Shown here: positions 7,613-15,739 of the stretch, piece by piece
Position numbering within the stretch: the first letter of the stretch is position 1
How the letters are laid out: the number at the start of each line of letters is the position of its first letter
Source: CAZUSO01 sp964622775
GTDB lineage: Bacteria; Bacteroidota; Bacteroidia; Chitinophagales; Chitinophagaceae
Reading direction: 5' to 3'
DNA: 24,238 nt
NCBI GenBank assembly: GCA_964622775.1
Contig: CAZUSO010000045.1
Location: 1-24,238 of the forward strand
Position numbers and translations under genes: made by a program
Notes under the pieces: generated by a model
What the model saw: only the letters and a program-made list of their open reading frames with translations
Database searches by the model: none
Told to the model about the DNA's origin: nothing

Positions 7613-7999
7613 TTAGTGGATAAGCATAACCGTACCTTTATAAGTAATAATGCTGCCGTCAGCATAGCCGATTTTCATCACATATCCGTAAACGCCGGTT
7701 TCCTCCATTTTACCCTTGTATCTTCCGTCCCAGGCCGCCTGGTTATCGCCCGAACGATATAAGATAGTGCCCCAGCGGTTGAACACCCTGAAATCAATAA
7801 CTTTTTCCGTAGAAAGATTAATGATCTTAAAATAATCATTCAACCCGTCGCCGTTTGGTGTAAAGGCATTAGGGATATAAAGCTCTTTATGGGGCTGGTC
7901 TGCTACAGCATTGTCGCCGGGAAGCTGAAAAGCTGTTTGAGCAGCAAGGCTGCCGGCGAGTGCAATAATCAGAGAAAGGGTAAATACTATTTGTTTCAT
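7613..7999 (-). CDS. Small secreted protein consisting of a type B T9SS (CHU_C) domain
   Basis: From the ATG at 7997-7999 the product is 128 residues: a signal peptide (MKQIVFTLSLIIALAGSLAA, cut before QTAF), about 20 linker residues, and then a gliding-motility-associated C-terminal domain. The signature is clear: LYIPNAFTPNGDGLNDYF, FRVFNRWGTILYRS, AAWDGRYKGK, TGVYGYVMKI and YKGTVMLI. In large secreted proteins this domain is the C-terminal signal for type IX secretion and surface attachment. Here there is no cargo domain, so the protein is almost only the signal. A TTG at 8009-8011 would add four residues, but the ATG gives the better signal peptide. Its role is unknown. It could be a stand-alone surface protein or the 3' remnant of a larger gene, though the intact signal peptide argues against the latter. 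Confidence 0.85.
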   Translation of the reverse strand: MKQIVFTLSLIIALAGSLAAQTAFQLPGDNAVADQPHKELYIPNAFTPNGDGLNDYFKIINLSTEKVIDFRVFNRWGTILYRSGDNQAAWDGRYKGKMEETGVYGYVMKIGYADGSIITYKGTVMLIH

Positions 8000-8046
8000 G
8001 TATATAAACAATTTTAAGCGCTGGTTTTGAACTTTTACACATTAAC

Positions 8047-8068
8047 AAGACACTGCATGGAGTGTCTT
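8047..8068. promoter_or_regulatory. Operator-like dyad upstream of the Nramp gene
   Basis: AAGACACT (8047-8054) and AGTGTCTT (8061-8068) flank GCATGG, whose CATG is itself palindromic, so 20 of 22 bases are symmetric. It lies in the divergent spacer between the T9SS-domain gene and the Nramp-UspA gene, about 70 bases before the latter's -7 box. A metal-responsive repressor site (DtxR/MntR type) is a guess. It might instead be a small RNA stem. Confidence 0.4.
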
Positions 8069-8136
8069 AGTTGGGTAAAGATACATAAACGAAGAAAATA
8101 TCTGACAAAAACAGGATTTTTTTTATTTTGAATTTT

Positions 8137-8144
8137 TAGATTTG
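8137..8144 (+). promoter_or_regulatory. -7 box of the Nramp-UspA gene
   Basis: TAGATTTG matches TAnnTTTG and lies 28 bases before the ATG at 8173, implying a leader of roughly 20 bases. The -33 region is only a T-rich run. Confidence 0.5.
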
Positions 8145-8172
8145 CCTAAAATTATTTTTATACTAACATAAA

Positions 8173-10032
8173 ATGGGAAAATCTTTACAGGAGGTACATC
8201 ACAGTATTTCCGTTGAAAAATCCCGCTCCGGATGGCGTAAGGTTATTGCATTTTTCGGGCCTGCATATTTAGTAAGTGTCGGGTATATGGATCCAGGCAA
8301 CTGGGCTACGGATATTGCCGGGGGCAGCCAGTTTGGCTATACCTTAGTCTGGGTATTGGTAATGAGCAATATCATGGCCTTGCTGCTACAAAGCCTGAGT
8401 GCGCGGCTGGGCATTGTATGGGGTAAAGACCTGGCGCAATGCAACCGGGAAACCTATCCAAAAGGAGTCAATTTTGTATTGTGGGTGCTGGCGGAAATCG
8501 GCATTGCCGCCTGCGACCTGGCCGAGGTGCTGGGGATGGCCATCGGCCTCCAGTTGTTGTTTGGCCTTGACCTGATCTGGGGCGTGCTGATCAGTTTTCT
8601 GGATACCTTCCTGCTGTTGTGGCTGCAGCGGCTGGGAATGCGCAAGATGGAAATGTTCATCATCAGCATGATAGCCATTATCGGGATGTGCTTTGTGGTG
8701 GAGCTGACTTTTGCAAAACCTGACCTGGGTGGCATCGCCAAAGGACTTATCCCCACGCTGCCGGACAGCGCCGCGCTTTATATTGCCATCGGCATTATCG
8801 GAGCCACCGTTATGCCCCATAATCTTTACCTGCATTCCGCCTTAGTGCAAACCCGGAAAGTCAACCGGGACAAAGCTTCTATCGCCAAGGCCCTGAAATA
8901 TAATTTCTGGGACAGCACCATCGCCCTCAACCTGGCCCTGTTTGTCAATGCCGCTATTTTAATCCTGGCCGCTTCAACCTTTCACCGGCAGGGCATGACT
9001 GAGATAACCGAGTTAGAAGATGCTCATAAACTACTGGCTCCCCTGTTGGGCTCGGAATGGGCTTCCCGCCTGTTTGCCGTGGCGCTGATTGCTGCCGGTC
9101 AAAGTAGTACCGTTACCGGGACCCTTGCCGGGCAAATTGTTATGGAAGGCTATCTGCGTCTGCGCATCAGCCCGATATTGCGCAGGCTGATTACTCGTAG
9201 TCTGGCCATCATTCCGGCAGTTGTAGTGATCCTTATTGCCGGAGACCGGGCAGTCGGGGAATTGCTGATATTCAGCCAGGTCATCCTGAGCATGCAATTA
9301 GCCTTTGCCGTAATTCCGCTTATCCATTTCGTAAGCGACCGGAAAAGAATGCAGTCATTTACCATTAAACTGCACACAAAAATCTTTTCCTGGATCGTGG
9401 CCGGCCTGATTACCGTATTAAATCTTAAATTAGTCTTTGATTCTGCAATAAATGGTATGAAAAACACCTCCTCTTTATTAGTGGATATGCTGATTGTTAC
9501 CGGCATTATTTTGCTGATAGCCCTGCTGTTCATTACCCTGACCTATCCCATTGTAATATCGCGGCGACGCCATGCCGAAGATGTGCATGATTCACAGGAA
9601 GTACGGCTTGTTGTTGCGGCAAAAGCATTTCAGCGAATCGCACTGGCAGTGGATTTCAGTGAATTTGACAAAAAGATTATCAGTTACGGGTTAAAAATGG
9701 CGCAGCCGGGCACCCGCTTCCTGTTGATCCACATCACGGAAAGCGCTTCTTCGCACATGATGGAAACAGAAAATGAAGATTTTGAAACGCGTCGCGATGC
9801 GCTCCGTATTGACCAATACCTGAAAGTGTTGCATCAGCACCGGTTTGAAGCGAGCAGCTTTATCGGACATAAAAACAGGGTCAGGGAAATTGCCCGTATT
9901 TGCAAGGAGCAGCAGGCAGATTTACTGATTGTCGGCAGTCACGGGCATCGCGGATTTAAGGATTTTATCTTTGGAGAAACCGTAAATAAAGTACGGCATT
10001 TAGTAAGCATTCCCGTATTAGTGGCGCAATAG
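8173..10032 (+). CDS. mntH: Nramp-family divalent metal transporter fused to a UspA domain
   Basis: Residues 1-465 are a Nramp transporter, a proton-coupled importer of Mn2+ or Fe2+ in the inner membrane. The metal-site motifs DPGN (40-43) and MPHN (214-217) are both present, with about 11-12 hydrophobic helices. After a basic hinge (SRRRH, 463-467), residues 486-619 form a universal stress protein domain. It begins QRIALAVDFSEFD, contains DLLIVGSHGHRGFKDFIFGE, and fits the nucleotide-binding pattern G-2x-G-9x-G (G588, G591, G601), although Glu follows where Ser is common. The Usp part should face the cytoplasm and could sense ATP or stress. The symbol reflects the transporter part only. The gene appears to be monocistronic, followed by a palindromic intergenic block. 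Confidence 0.93.
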   Translation: MGKSLQEVHHSISVEKSRSGWRKVIAFFGPAYLVSVGYMDPGNWATDIAGGSQFGYTLVWVLVMSNIMALLLQSLSARLGIVWGKDLAQCNRETYPKGVNFVLWVLAEIGIAACDLAEVLGMAIGLQLLFGLDLIWGVLISFLDTFLLLWLQRLGMRKMEMFIISMIAIIGMCFVVELTFAKPDLGGIAKGLIPTLPDSAALYIAIGIIGATVMPHNLYLHSALVQTRKVNRDKASIAKALKYNFWDSTIALNLALFVNAAILILAASTFHRQGMTEITELEDAHKLLAPLLGSEWASRLFAVALIAAGQSSTVTGTLAGQIVMEGYLRLRISPILRRLITRSLAIIPAVVVILIAGDRAVGELLIFSQVILSMQLAFAVIPLIHFVSDRKRMQSFTIKLHTKIFSWIVAGLITVLNLKLVFDSAINGMKNTSSLLVDMLIVTGIILLIALLFITLTYPIVISRRRHAEDVHDSQEVRLVVAAKAFQRIALAVDFSEFDKKIISYGLKMAQPGTRFLLIHITESASSHMMETENEDFETRRDALRIDQYLKVLHQHRFEASSFIGHKNRVREIARICKEQQADLLIVGSHGHRGFKDFIFGETVNKVRHLVSIPVLVAQ

Positions 10033-10098
10033 CTTTCACGTATCTGAGGACAATGGAAAATGAAGAATAGAAAATGGAAAATACAACAAAGTTGCGGT

Positions 10099-10291
10099 GT
10101 CATTCCGGGTGAAACAAAGCATAATATTGCCGTCATTCCGACCGGAATAAAATTTACGAAGTGCAGTGTAGTAAATTTATGTAACGGAGGAATCTCCCAA
10201 ACGCTTGCCCGCATTCCCTCCGGGAGATTCCTCCATGCGAAAATCCTGACCTGATTACGCAGTAATGCGGGGTTTTCTTAGTCGGAATGAC
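10099..10291. repeat. Nested intergenic palindromic repeat (MITE- or REP-like)
   Basis: The 350-base gap between the Nramp gene and accC has no convincing gene. It holds GTCATTCCG at 10099-10107 and 10132-10140, and the inverted CGGAATGAC at 10283-10291. Inside are AAATTTAC (10150-10157)/GTAAATTT (10171-10178) and a perfect 13-bp pair GGAGGAATCTCCC (10186-10198)/GGGAGATTCCTCC (10222-10234). Nested inverted repeats bounded by inverted GTCATTCCG-type ends suggest a short non-coding mobile or extragenic palindromic repeat. No transposase is present. Confidence 0.6.
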
Positions 10292-10384
10292 GGGCAAAAA
10301 CCCTGCACATCCTGATTCAGACAAATGAAAAATGACTCCGGGCATCCGAAGCCATAAGACGATTATTGATTCCGCCGCAACGGT

Positions 10385-11722
10385 TTATTTTAATTCAAAA
10401 GATTCGATAAACTTAGTAGTGAAATTGCCCTCCCGGAAATCTTCATTGCGCATCAATTGCTGATGAAAAGGAATGGTGGTTTTTACGCCTTCAATGACAT
10501 ATTCACTCAGCGCGCGTTCCATGGTATTAATAGCCTCCTCGCGGGTTTGCGCCACAGCTATAATCTTGGCAATCATAGAATCATAATACGGCGGAATGGT
10601 GTATCCGGCATAAATGTGGGAATCCACACGGACACCGTGTCCGCCCGGCGTATGCAATACGGTAATGGTGCCCGGACTGGGACGAAAATCGCTATACGGG
10701 TCTTCCGCATTGATGCGGCATTCAATAGCATGCATCTGCGGTTCATAGTTTTTCCCGCTGATTGGAATCCCGGCGGCAATCTTGATTTGTTCCTTTACCA
10801 GGTCGAAATTAATCACTTCTTCCGTAACACCATGCTCTACCTGAATACGGGTATTCATTTCCATAAAATAGAAATTACGGTGCTTGTCCACCAGGAACTC
10901 AATGGTACCCACACTTTCATAATTGATGGCCGCTGCCGCCTTGATGGCCGCTTCGCCCATTTTCTGACGCAGCTCGGGAGTCATAAACGGAGAAGGCGAC
11001 TCTTCCACTAATTTCTGATGGCGGCGCTGAATAGAACAATCTCTTTCACTCAGGTGACATACGGTTCCAAACTGATCACCGGCAACCTGAATCTCAATAT
11101 GCCGGGGTTCCTCCACGAATTTCTCCATATAAATGCCATCATTTTTAAATGAGGCGCCGGCTTCTTTCTTAGCCGTATTGTATGCATGTTCCAGATCTTC
11201 GGTTTTCCATACCACGCGCATTCCTTTTCCTCCACCGCCTGCGGTAGCTTTTAAAATTACAGGATAGCCCATTTTCTCAGCAAGCGTTTGCGCTTCTTCA
11301 AGGCTGCCTAAGAGGCCGTCAGAGCCGGGAATCACCGGTACGCCGGCTTTTATCATGGTTTCTTTAGCCGTGATCTTATCACCCATCGCCCGGATCATCT
11401 CCGGAGTCGGCCCGATAAATTTGATATTGTAGCGGGCGCAGATCTCGGAAAATTCTGCATTTTCTGCTAAAAATCCGTAACCCGGATGAATAGCATCGGC
11501 ATTGGTGATTTCCGCAGCAGCCATAATCTGCGGAATGTTTAAGTAAGATTCTGAGCTTTGAGGTTTGCCTAAGCAAACAGCCTCGTCGGCAAAGCGTACA
11601 TGCAGACTGTCCTTGTCAGCAGTAGAATATACCGCTACGGTTTGAATGCCCATTTCCCGGCAGGTGCGGATAATACGCAGTGCTATTTCGCCACGGTTGG
11701 CAATCAGTATTTTTTTGAACAT
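10385..11722 (-). CDS. accC: Biotin carboxylase subunit of acetyl-CoA carboxylase
   Basis: AccC carboxylates biotin on AccB using ATP and bicarbonate, the first half of the acetyl-CoA carboxylase step that feeds fatty acid synthesis. The 445-residue length is normal. It starts with the Rossmann-like MFKKILIANRGEIALRIIRT, has the ATP-grasp glycine loop GGGGKGMRV, and the catalytic segment MEMNTRIQVEH. The residue after that His is Gly (HGVTE), where many homologues have Pro; the catalytic Glu, Asn and Arg are kept. It is the last gene of efp-accB-accC, 132 bases after accB, a gap long enough for an internal promoter, though none is clear. Confidence 0.96.
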   Translation of the reverse strand: MFKKILIANRGEIALRIIRTCREMGIQTVAVYSTADKDSLHVRFADEAVCLGKPQSSESYLNIPQIMAAAEITNADAIHPGYGFLAENAEFSEICARYNIKFIGPTPEMIRAMGDKITAKETMIKAGVPVIPGSDGLLGSLEEAQTLAEKMGYPVILKATAGGGGKGMRVVWKTEDLEHAYNTAKKEAGASFKNDGIYMEKFVEEPRHIEIQVAGDQFGTVCHLSERDCSIQRRHQKLVEESPSPFMTPELRQKMGEAAIKAAAAINYESVGTIEFLVDKHRNFYFMEMNTRIQVEHGVTEEVINFDLVKEQIKIAAGIPISGKNYEPQMHAIECRINAEDPYSDFRPSPGTITVLHTPGGHGVRVDSHIYAGYTIPPYYDSMIAKIIAVAQTREEAINTMERALSEYVIEGVKTTIPFHQQLMRNEDFREGNFTTKFIESFELK

Positions 11723-11854
11723 AATGCTGCTTTAAAAATGGATCCTTTCCGGAACCGAAGATTTTTATTCCAATAAATTATTAAAATCACACCCGGCACC
11801 TTGCTTTCGTCAAAACGGATCCGGGCAAATCCTCCCCAAACCCTGCCCTCAATA

Positions 11855-12340
11855 TCAGGCCGGCTCTACGATAAATAAGGGTTGATCGTATTCCACAGGC
11901 GATGCATCATCCGCCAGCACCTTAACGATTCTGCCGCTAATGTCGCTTTCTATTTCATTGAATAATTTCATGGCTTCGATAATGCATAATACCTGGCCTG
12001 CCTTGATCTCATCGCCTACATTGACAAAAGGAGGCTTATCCGGGCCGGCGCTGCGGTAAAATGTGCCGATCATCGGCGACTTCACTGTGATGGTATTGGC
12101 ATCATCAGCGCCTGCTACAGGAGCGGAGGAGGCGGGAGATACAGGCGCCTGTATGGCAGGCTGCGGCGGCATTGTCGGAGGCATCATCATAGTAGCAGGG
12201 CTTGCAGGAAGCGCTACATATTGCATTTCCGGGCCAGACTGCTTAATCGTAATCTCGAATTCGCCGTCCTTAATTGACAATTCGCTGATGTTAGATTTGT
12301 TTACAGCCTTAAGCAGCTCCTGAATTTGTTTGTATTCCAT
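11855..12340 (-). CDS. accB: Biotin carboxyl carrier protein of acetyl-CoA carboxylase
   Basis: AccB carries the biotin that shuttles CO2 between biotin carboxylase and carboxyltransferase. The 161-residue protein has the usual layout: an N-terminal dimer region (MEYKQIQELLKAVN), a Pro/Ala/Met linker (about 45-78) and a C-terminal biotinyl domain (about 82-161). The biotin-acceptor lysine is K125 in IEAMKLFNEIE. It follows efp by 52 bases on the same strand, so the two are probably co-transcribed; an efp-accB-accC order is common in bacteria. Confidence 0.96.
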   Translation of the reverse strand: MEYKQIQELLKAVNKSNISELSIKDGEFEITIKQSGPEMQYVALPASPATMMMPPTMPPQPAIQAPVSPASSAPVAGADDANTITVKSPMIGTFYRSAGPDKPPFVNVGDEIKAGQVLCIIEAMKLFNEIESDISGRIVKVLADDASPVEYDQPLFIVEPA

Positions 12341-12392
12341 AAATCTTTTGTATTAATTAAATATAATATTAGCTATTATTAAACCGGGCTTG

Positions 12393-12959
12393 TTATCCCT
12401 TTACCCGTTCCACATATTCGCCGGTTACCGTATTAATTCTGATCAGTTCATCGGTATCTACAAATAATGGGACATTTACTGAGGCTCCGGTTTCCAACGT
12501 AGCCGGCTTCAGGGTACGGGTAGCGGTATCGCCTTTCAGTCCGGGCTCGGTATAAGTTACGCGCAAAACAATATTGGGCGGCAGTTCCACGCTCATCGGC
12601 AATTCGGTTTCGGTATTCACCAGGACAAAACAATCCTGACCATCTTTGTACCAATCGGGGCGGTCAATCATGTTTTCCGCTACGCTGATTTGTTCGAAAG
12701 AAGTCGTGTCCATGAGGTTAAATCCGCTGTCATCGCGGTAAAGGAACTGGTAATTGCGACGCTCCACCCGAACCGGGTAAACAGTATCGCCGGAGTTCCA
12801 GGTATGCTCAATAGAGCGGTTATTATCAACGCCTTTCAGTTTTGCCCAAACCTTTGCGGCTGCACGAGCCGTTTTATTCTGACCAAATTCGACCACGCTG
12901 TACAAAGCGCCGTCTAATTTCAGGATCATACCATTACGAATATCCGCTGTATTTGCCAT
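12393..12959 (-). CDS. efp: Elongation factor P with an Arg32-type (EarP-like) loop
   Basis: EF-P enters ribosomes stalled on polyproline and restores peptide bond formation. The 188-residue length and three-domain pattern are normal, with YEQ-like SFEQISV, LPMSVELPPNIVL, TEPGLKGDTAT and the C-terminal VPLFV plus TVTGEYVERVKG. The domain I tip reads FGQNKTARAAAKVWAKLKG. The tip residue is Arg32, not the Lys of the usual PGKG loop, and the loop aligns without gaps to the NKSGRNAA loop of Pseudomonas-type EF-P, which EarP rhamnosylates. That modification is an inference here; no earP is in the window. The ATG at 12957-12959 gives MANTADIRNGM. It heads the accBC cluster behind a good -7 box. Confidence 0.95.
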   Translation of the reverse strand: MANTADIRNGMILKLDGALYSVVEFGQNKTARAAAKVWAKLKGVDNNRSIEHTWNSGDTVYPVRVERRNYQFLYRDDSGFNLMDTTSFEQISVAENMIDRPDWYKDGQDCFVLVNTETELPMSVELPPNIVLRVTYTEPGLKGDTATRTLKPATLETGASVNVPLFVDTDELIRINTVTGEYVERVKG

Positions 12960-13015
12960 TGTAACTTTATAATGTTATTAAATATTGATAAATATACCTG
13001 ACCTTATCAGGGCGA

Positions 13016-13023
13016 CAAAAGTA
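13016..13023 (-). promoter_or_regulatory. -7 box of the efp-accBC cluster
   Basis: The minus strand reads TACTTTTG (TAnnTTTG) 56 bases before the efp ATG. A small stem, CCTGA/TCAGG (12998-13012), lies in the resulting leader. No -33 TTG is obvious. Confidence 0.5.
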
Positions 13024-13125
13024 TAAATTTAGTTTTTATTGCCGAAGAATATCTCAATATTATTGTTATGCTGAAAAATTCTCCGGTCTGTTTTCAGGGG
13101 GAAATACTGAATTACCGGGAATACC

Positions 13126-13842
13126 TTAACCGGCATTTTTATCCAACTGACTGATGACGGCGACCATATCTTTCGGAAGCGGCGCTGTGATCTCTGTATG
13201 CTGTCCCGATTCATCTTCAAATATCAGCCGGGAAGCATGAAGCGCCAGCCGGCCGAGAATAGGCGATTCCTCCAGCACATTTTTGGATAATTTATAATTT
13301 TTCTTGATGGAGGAAAGCAGCAGCTCCGATTCATTACCATATAAAGGATCGCACAGAACAGGATGACCTAAATGCTGCAAATGCACACGTATCTGGTGGG
13401 TACGACCGGTGAACAGCTCCAGCTCCAGCAGCGAAAAGCTGCTCCAGGATTTAACCACAGTATAACCCGTATGCGCCGGCTTTCCGTTTCGGTTAATGAT
13501 CATCTTACCCTTCTTAGTCGGGTGTTCGCTAATGGCCTGTTCGATATCGCCATGATCCTGGAAAGGTCTGCCATGAACCAATGCCCGGTAATATTTCCGG
13601 ATATTCCTGTTTTGAAACAATCGGGAAAAATACCGGTGAGCCGCCTCGTGCCGGGCAAACAGAATCAAGCCGCTCGTATCGCGATCCAGACGATGAACCG
13701 TATATAATTTCCCCAGCTTTTGCTCCGCTAATTTTTGCAGACAAGGTTTTTCCGGAATGAAGCGATCAGGAATGGTCAGTAAGCCTGAAGGCTTATTAAA
13801 GGCAACGATGTCATCGTTTTCAAAGACAGTTTTAATTTTCAA
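13126..13842 (-). CDS. RluA-family RNA pseudouridine synthase
   Basis: This enzyme family isomerises uridine to pseudouridine in rRNA or tRNA. The catalytic motif HRLDRDTSGLILFA is intact (the Asp after HRL is the nucleophile), preceded by FNKPSGLLT and followed by TGRTHQIRVHLQHLGHPVLCDPLYG, the RluA/RluC/RluD family pattern. No S4 domain is visible. The start is uncertain. A GTG at 13926 would add 28 residues, mostly inside ybeY, with no family look. The TTG at 13840-13842 begins MKIKTVFENDDIVAFNKPSG, where similarity should start, and gives 238 residues; I chose it, although no good ribosome-binding site is seen. It overlaps the end of ybeY by about ten bases and closes the five-gene minus-strand cluster. 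The target nucleotide cannot be told. Confidence 0.88.
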   Translation of the reverse strand: MKIKTVFENDDIVAFNKPSGLLTIPDRFIPEKPCLQKLAEQKLGKLYTVHRLDRDTSGLILFARHEAAHRYFSRLFQNRNIRKYYRALVHGRPFQDHGDIEQAISEHPTKKGKMIINRNGKPAHTGYTVVKSWSSFSLLELELFTGRTHQIRVHLQHLGHPVLCDPLYGNESELLLSSIKKNYKLSKNVLEESPILGRLALHASRLIFEDESGQHTEITAPLPKDMVAVISQLDKNAG

Positions 13843-14269
13843 GACCGGTAAAATATTGGTGTAAACATTCGGACTCTTTCCGGCGCATCTCCCTGATGTC
13901 CTGTTCCGTTTTATCTTTAAAACCACAAAGATGCAGTATCCCGTGAAAGATTACCCGGTGCAGTTCCTGGTTGTAGTCCACTTTAAACAAGGCAGCATTT
14001 TCACGCACCCGCTCTGCGCTGATATAAATCTCCGCGATCAGCTTAGTGTCGCCTTCCGAAAGATCAAACGTAATGATATCCGTAAGCGTATCATGATCCA
14101 GGAAAGCGATATTTTTCTGCAACAAAGCATTATCAGTACAAAAAACATAGGTGATGTCAAGTGATTTCACCAGCAGGTTTGCAAAAACGACATGCCTCAG
14201 GAAAGCGGAAAGCTTTCTTTTGTGTTGCAAATACGCCTTTATATTTTCTTCAAAAAAACGGACAGCCAA
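13832..14269 (-). CDS. ybeY: rRNA maturation endoribonuclease YbeY
   Basis: YbeY is a metal-dependent endonuclease involved in 16S rRNA 3' end maturation and ribosome quality control. The 145-residue protein has the DIITFDLSEGDTKLIAEIYIS segment and the metal motif HGILHLCGFKD, with His109 and His113 in place. The third ligand position is Asp119 rather than the more common His, giving FKDKT; to my knowledge this form occurs in Bacteroidota homologues. It lies 29 bases after pyk on the same strand and is probably co-transcribed with it. Confidence 0.92.
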   Translation of the reverse strand: MAVRFFEENIKAYLQHKRKLSAFLRHVVFANLLVKSLDITYVFCTDNALLQKNIAFLDHDTLTDIITFDLSEGDTKLIAEIYISAERVRENAALFKVDYNQELHRVIFHGILHLCGFKDKTEQDIREMRRKESECLHQYFTGLEN

Positions 14270-14298
14270 GATAACAACAGATTGAAAGATGAAATGAT

Positions 14299-15720
14299 TT
14301 ACTGCACTGTGGTAATTTTCAGCATATTGGTAGGCAGGTGTTCCCTTATCGGCATGCTGCCGGTATTCACTACTACATCACCCGGTTTGATCAGGTCTTT
14401 TTCTTTGAGAATATTTAATTGATCCAAAATAATTTTGTCCGCGCTTTCTTCCCCCTCATAGAAAAATGCCTGAATACCCCAGCTAAGGCTCAACTGATTG
14501 ATGAGCGCCTGAGTTTTGGTAAAGACATACAGGGCGGCATGAGGCCGGAAGCTCGACAACATAAAACCCGTATATCCACTCTGGGTCATTCCAATAAGCG
14601 CATCGGCATTGATATCTTCCGCAATCTTACAGGCATTGTAGCATAGTGCATCGCTGAGGAAGGATGGCGAATGCGGCTGCGGCACCAGGTTACGGTTATA
14701 TACAGTGTCTTCACGCTCTACCTCACGAATGATGTTCACCATTGTCTGCACAACAAGAGCCGGATGTTTACCCATAGCCGTTTCTCCGCTCAGCATTACC
14801 GCGTCCGCGCCTTCCATTACCGCATTGGCCACGTCCGAGGTTTCGCTGCGGTTCGGGCGGCTGCGTTCCATCATGCTCTCCATCATCTGCGTGGCAATAA
14901 TAACCGGTTTTGCCCGATGAATGCATTTACGTACGATCTCTTTTTGCAGCATCGGCACCTTTTCCACCGGCATCTCCACGCCAAGGTCGCCACGGGCTAC
15001 CATGACGGCATCGGAACTCAGGATAATCTCCCGCAGGTGCTGTAGCGCTTCCGGCTTTTCAATCTTGGCAATAATCTTGGCATTGCTTTTCTTTTCTTTC
15101 AGAATACGGCGCAAATGCAGGATATCTTCAGGCTTTCTGACAAAAGAAAGCGCCACCCAGTCAATGTCCTGGCCAATAATAAAGTCTAAGTCATGCAAAT
15201 CTTTTTCCGTCAGGGAAGGAATGGATATCTGCGTGTCCGGCAGGTTCACTCCTTTTCTGGAAGTAAGCAGATCGCCGTTTAAAACCTGTGCACAAACGCG
15301 GCCGTCGGCCGTAATTTCAATAACTACTGTTTCAATCTTGCCGTCATCCAACAGTATCTTTTCTCCTACCCTGACATCTTTATGAAAATCGGGGTAGGAA
15401 ATATAAATGGCGTCCTTCGTGCCGACAGCCGGGATCTGGGTAAAAGTCAGCATATCCCCCACGGACAACGACAGGCCGCCGTTTTCAATTTCACCTACCC
15501 GCAGCTTAGGTCCCTGTAGATCCGCCAGGATGGCGATATTAAACGGATATTCGCTATTGATTCGTTTGATATTTGCTATCACCTCCGCATGCTTTTCATG
15601 CGTGCCATGTGAAAAATTGAGCCGGAAAACATTAACTCCCGAATGGACTAATTGCAGCAGGCCGTTATAGGAATCACAAGCCGGGCCTACGGTCGCAATG
15701 ATCTTTGTTTTATGAAGCAT
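14299..15720 (-). CDS. pyk: Pyruvate kinase
   Basis: Pyruvate kinase converts phosphoenolpyruvate and ADP to pyruvate and ATP, the last step of glycolysis. The 473-residue length is typical. Motifs run in order: KTKIIATVGPA, FRLNFSHGTHE, ADLQGPKLRVG, the active-site IAKIEKPEAL and MVARGDLGVEMP, ATQMMESM, DVANAVMEGADAVMLSGETAMG, and a C-terminal allosteric domain ending VVNTGSMPI. The PfkB gene ends 19 bases upstream, so it sits inside a tight minus-strand cluster of sugar-kinase and RNA-modification genes. Confidence 0.96.
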   Translation of the reverse strand: MLHKTKIIATVGPACDSYNGLLQLVHSGVNVFRLNFSHGTHEKHAEVIANIKRINSEYPFNIAILADLQGPKLRVGEIENGGLSLSVGDMLTFTQIPAVGTKDAIYISYPDFHKDVRVGEKILLDDGKIETVVIEITADGRVCAQVLNGDLLTSRKGVNLPDTQISIPSLTEKDLHDLDFIIGQDIDWVALSFVRKPEDILHLRRILKEKKSNAKIIAKIEKPEALQHLREIILSSDAVMVARGDLGVEMPVEKVPMLQKEIVRKCIHRAKPVIIATQMMESMMERSRPNRSETSDVANAVMEGADAVMLSGETAMGKHPALVVQTMVNIIREVEREDTVYNRNLVPQPHSPSFLSDALCYNACKIAEDINADALIGMTQSGYTGFMLSSFRPHAALYVFTKTQALINQLSLSWGIQAFFYEGEESADKIILDQLNILKEKDLIKPGDVVVNTGSMPIREHLPTNMLKITTVQ

Positions 15721-15739
15721 ACTGTTTGATTATCGAATA

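Noticed and set aside
10060..10345. Short open frames in the Nramp-accC gap
   Set aside because: They run through the inverted repeats, exist on both strands and match no family; the palindromes explain the sequence better.
13843..13926. A 28-residue N-terminal extension of the RluA-family protein from a GTG
   Set aside because: It lies inside ybeY and has no similarity to the family; the TTG at 13842 fits the expected start better.
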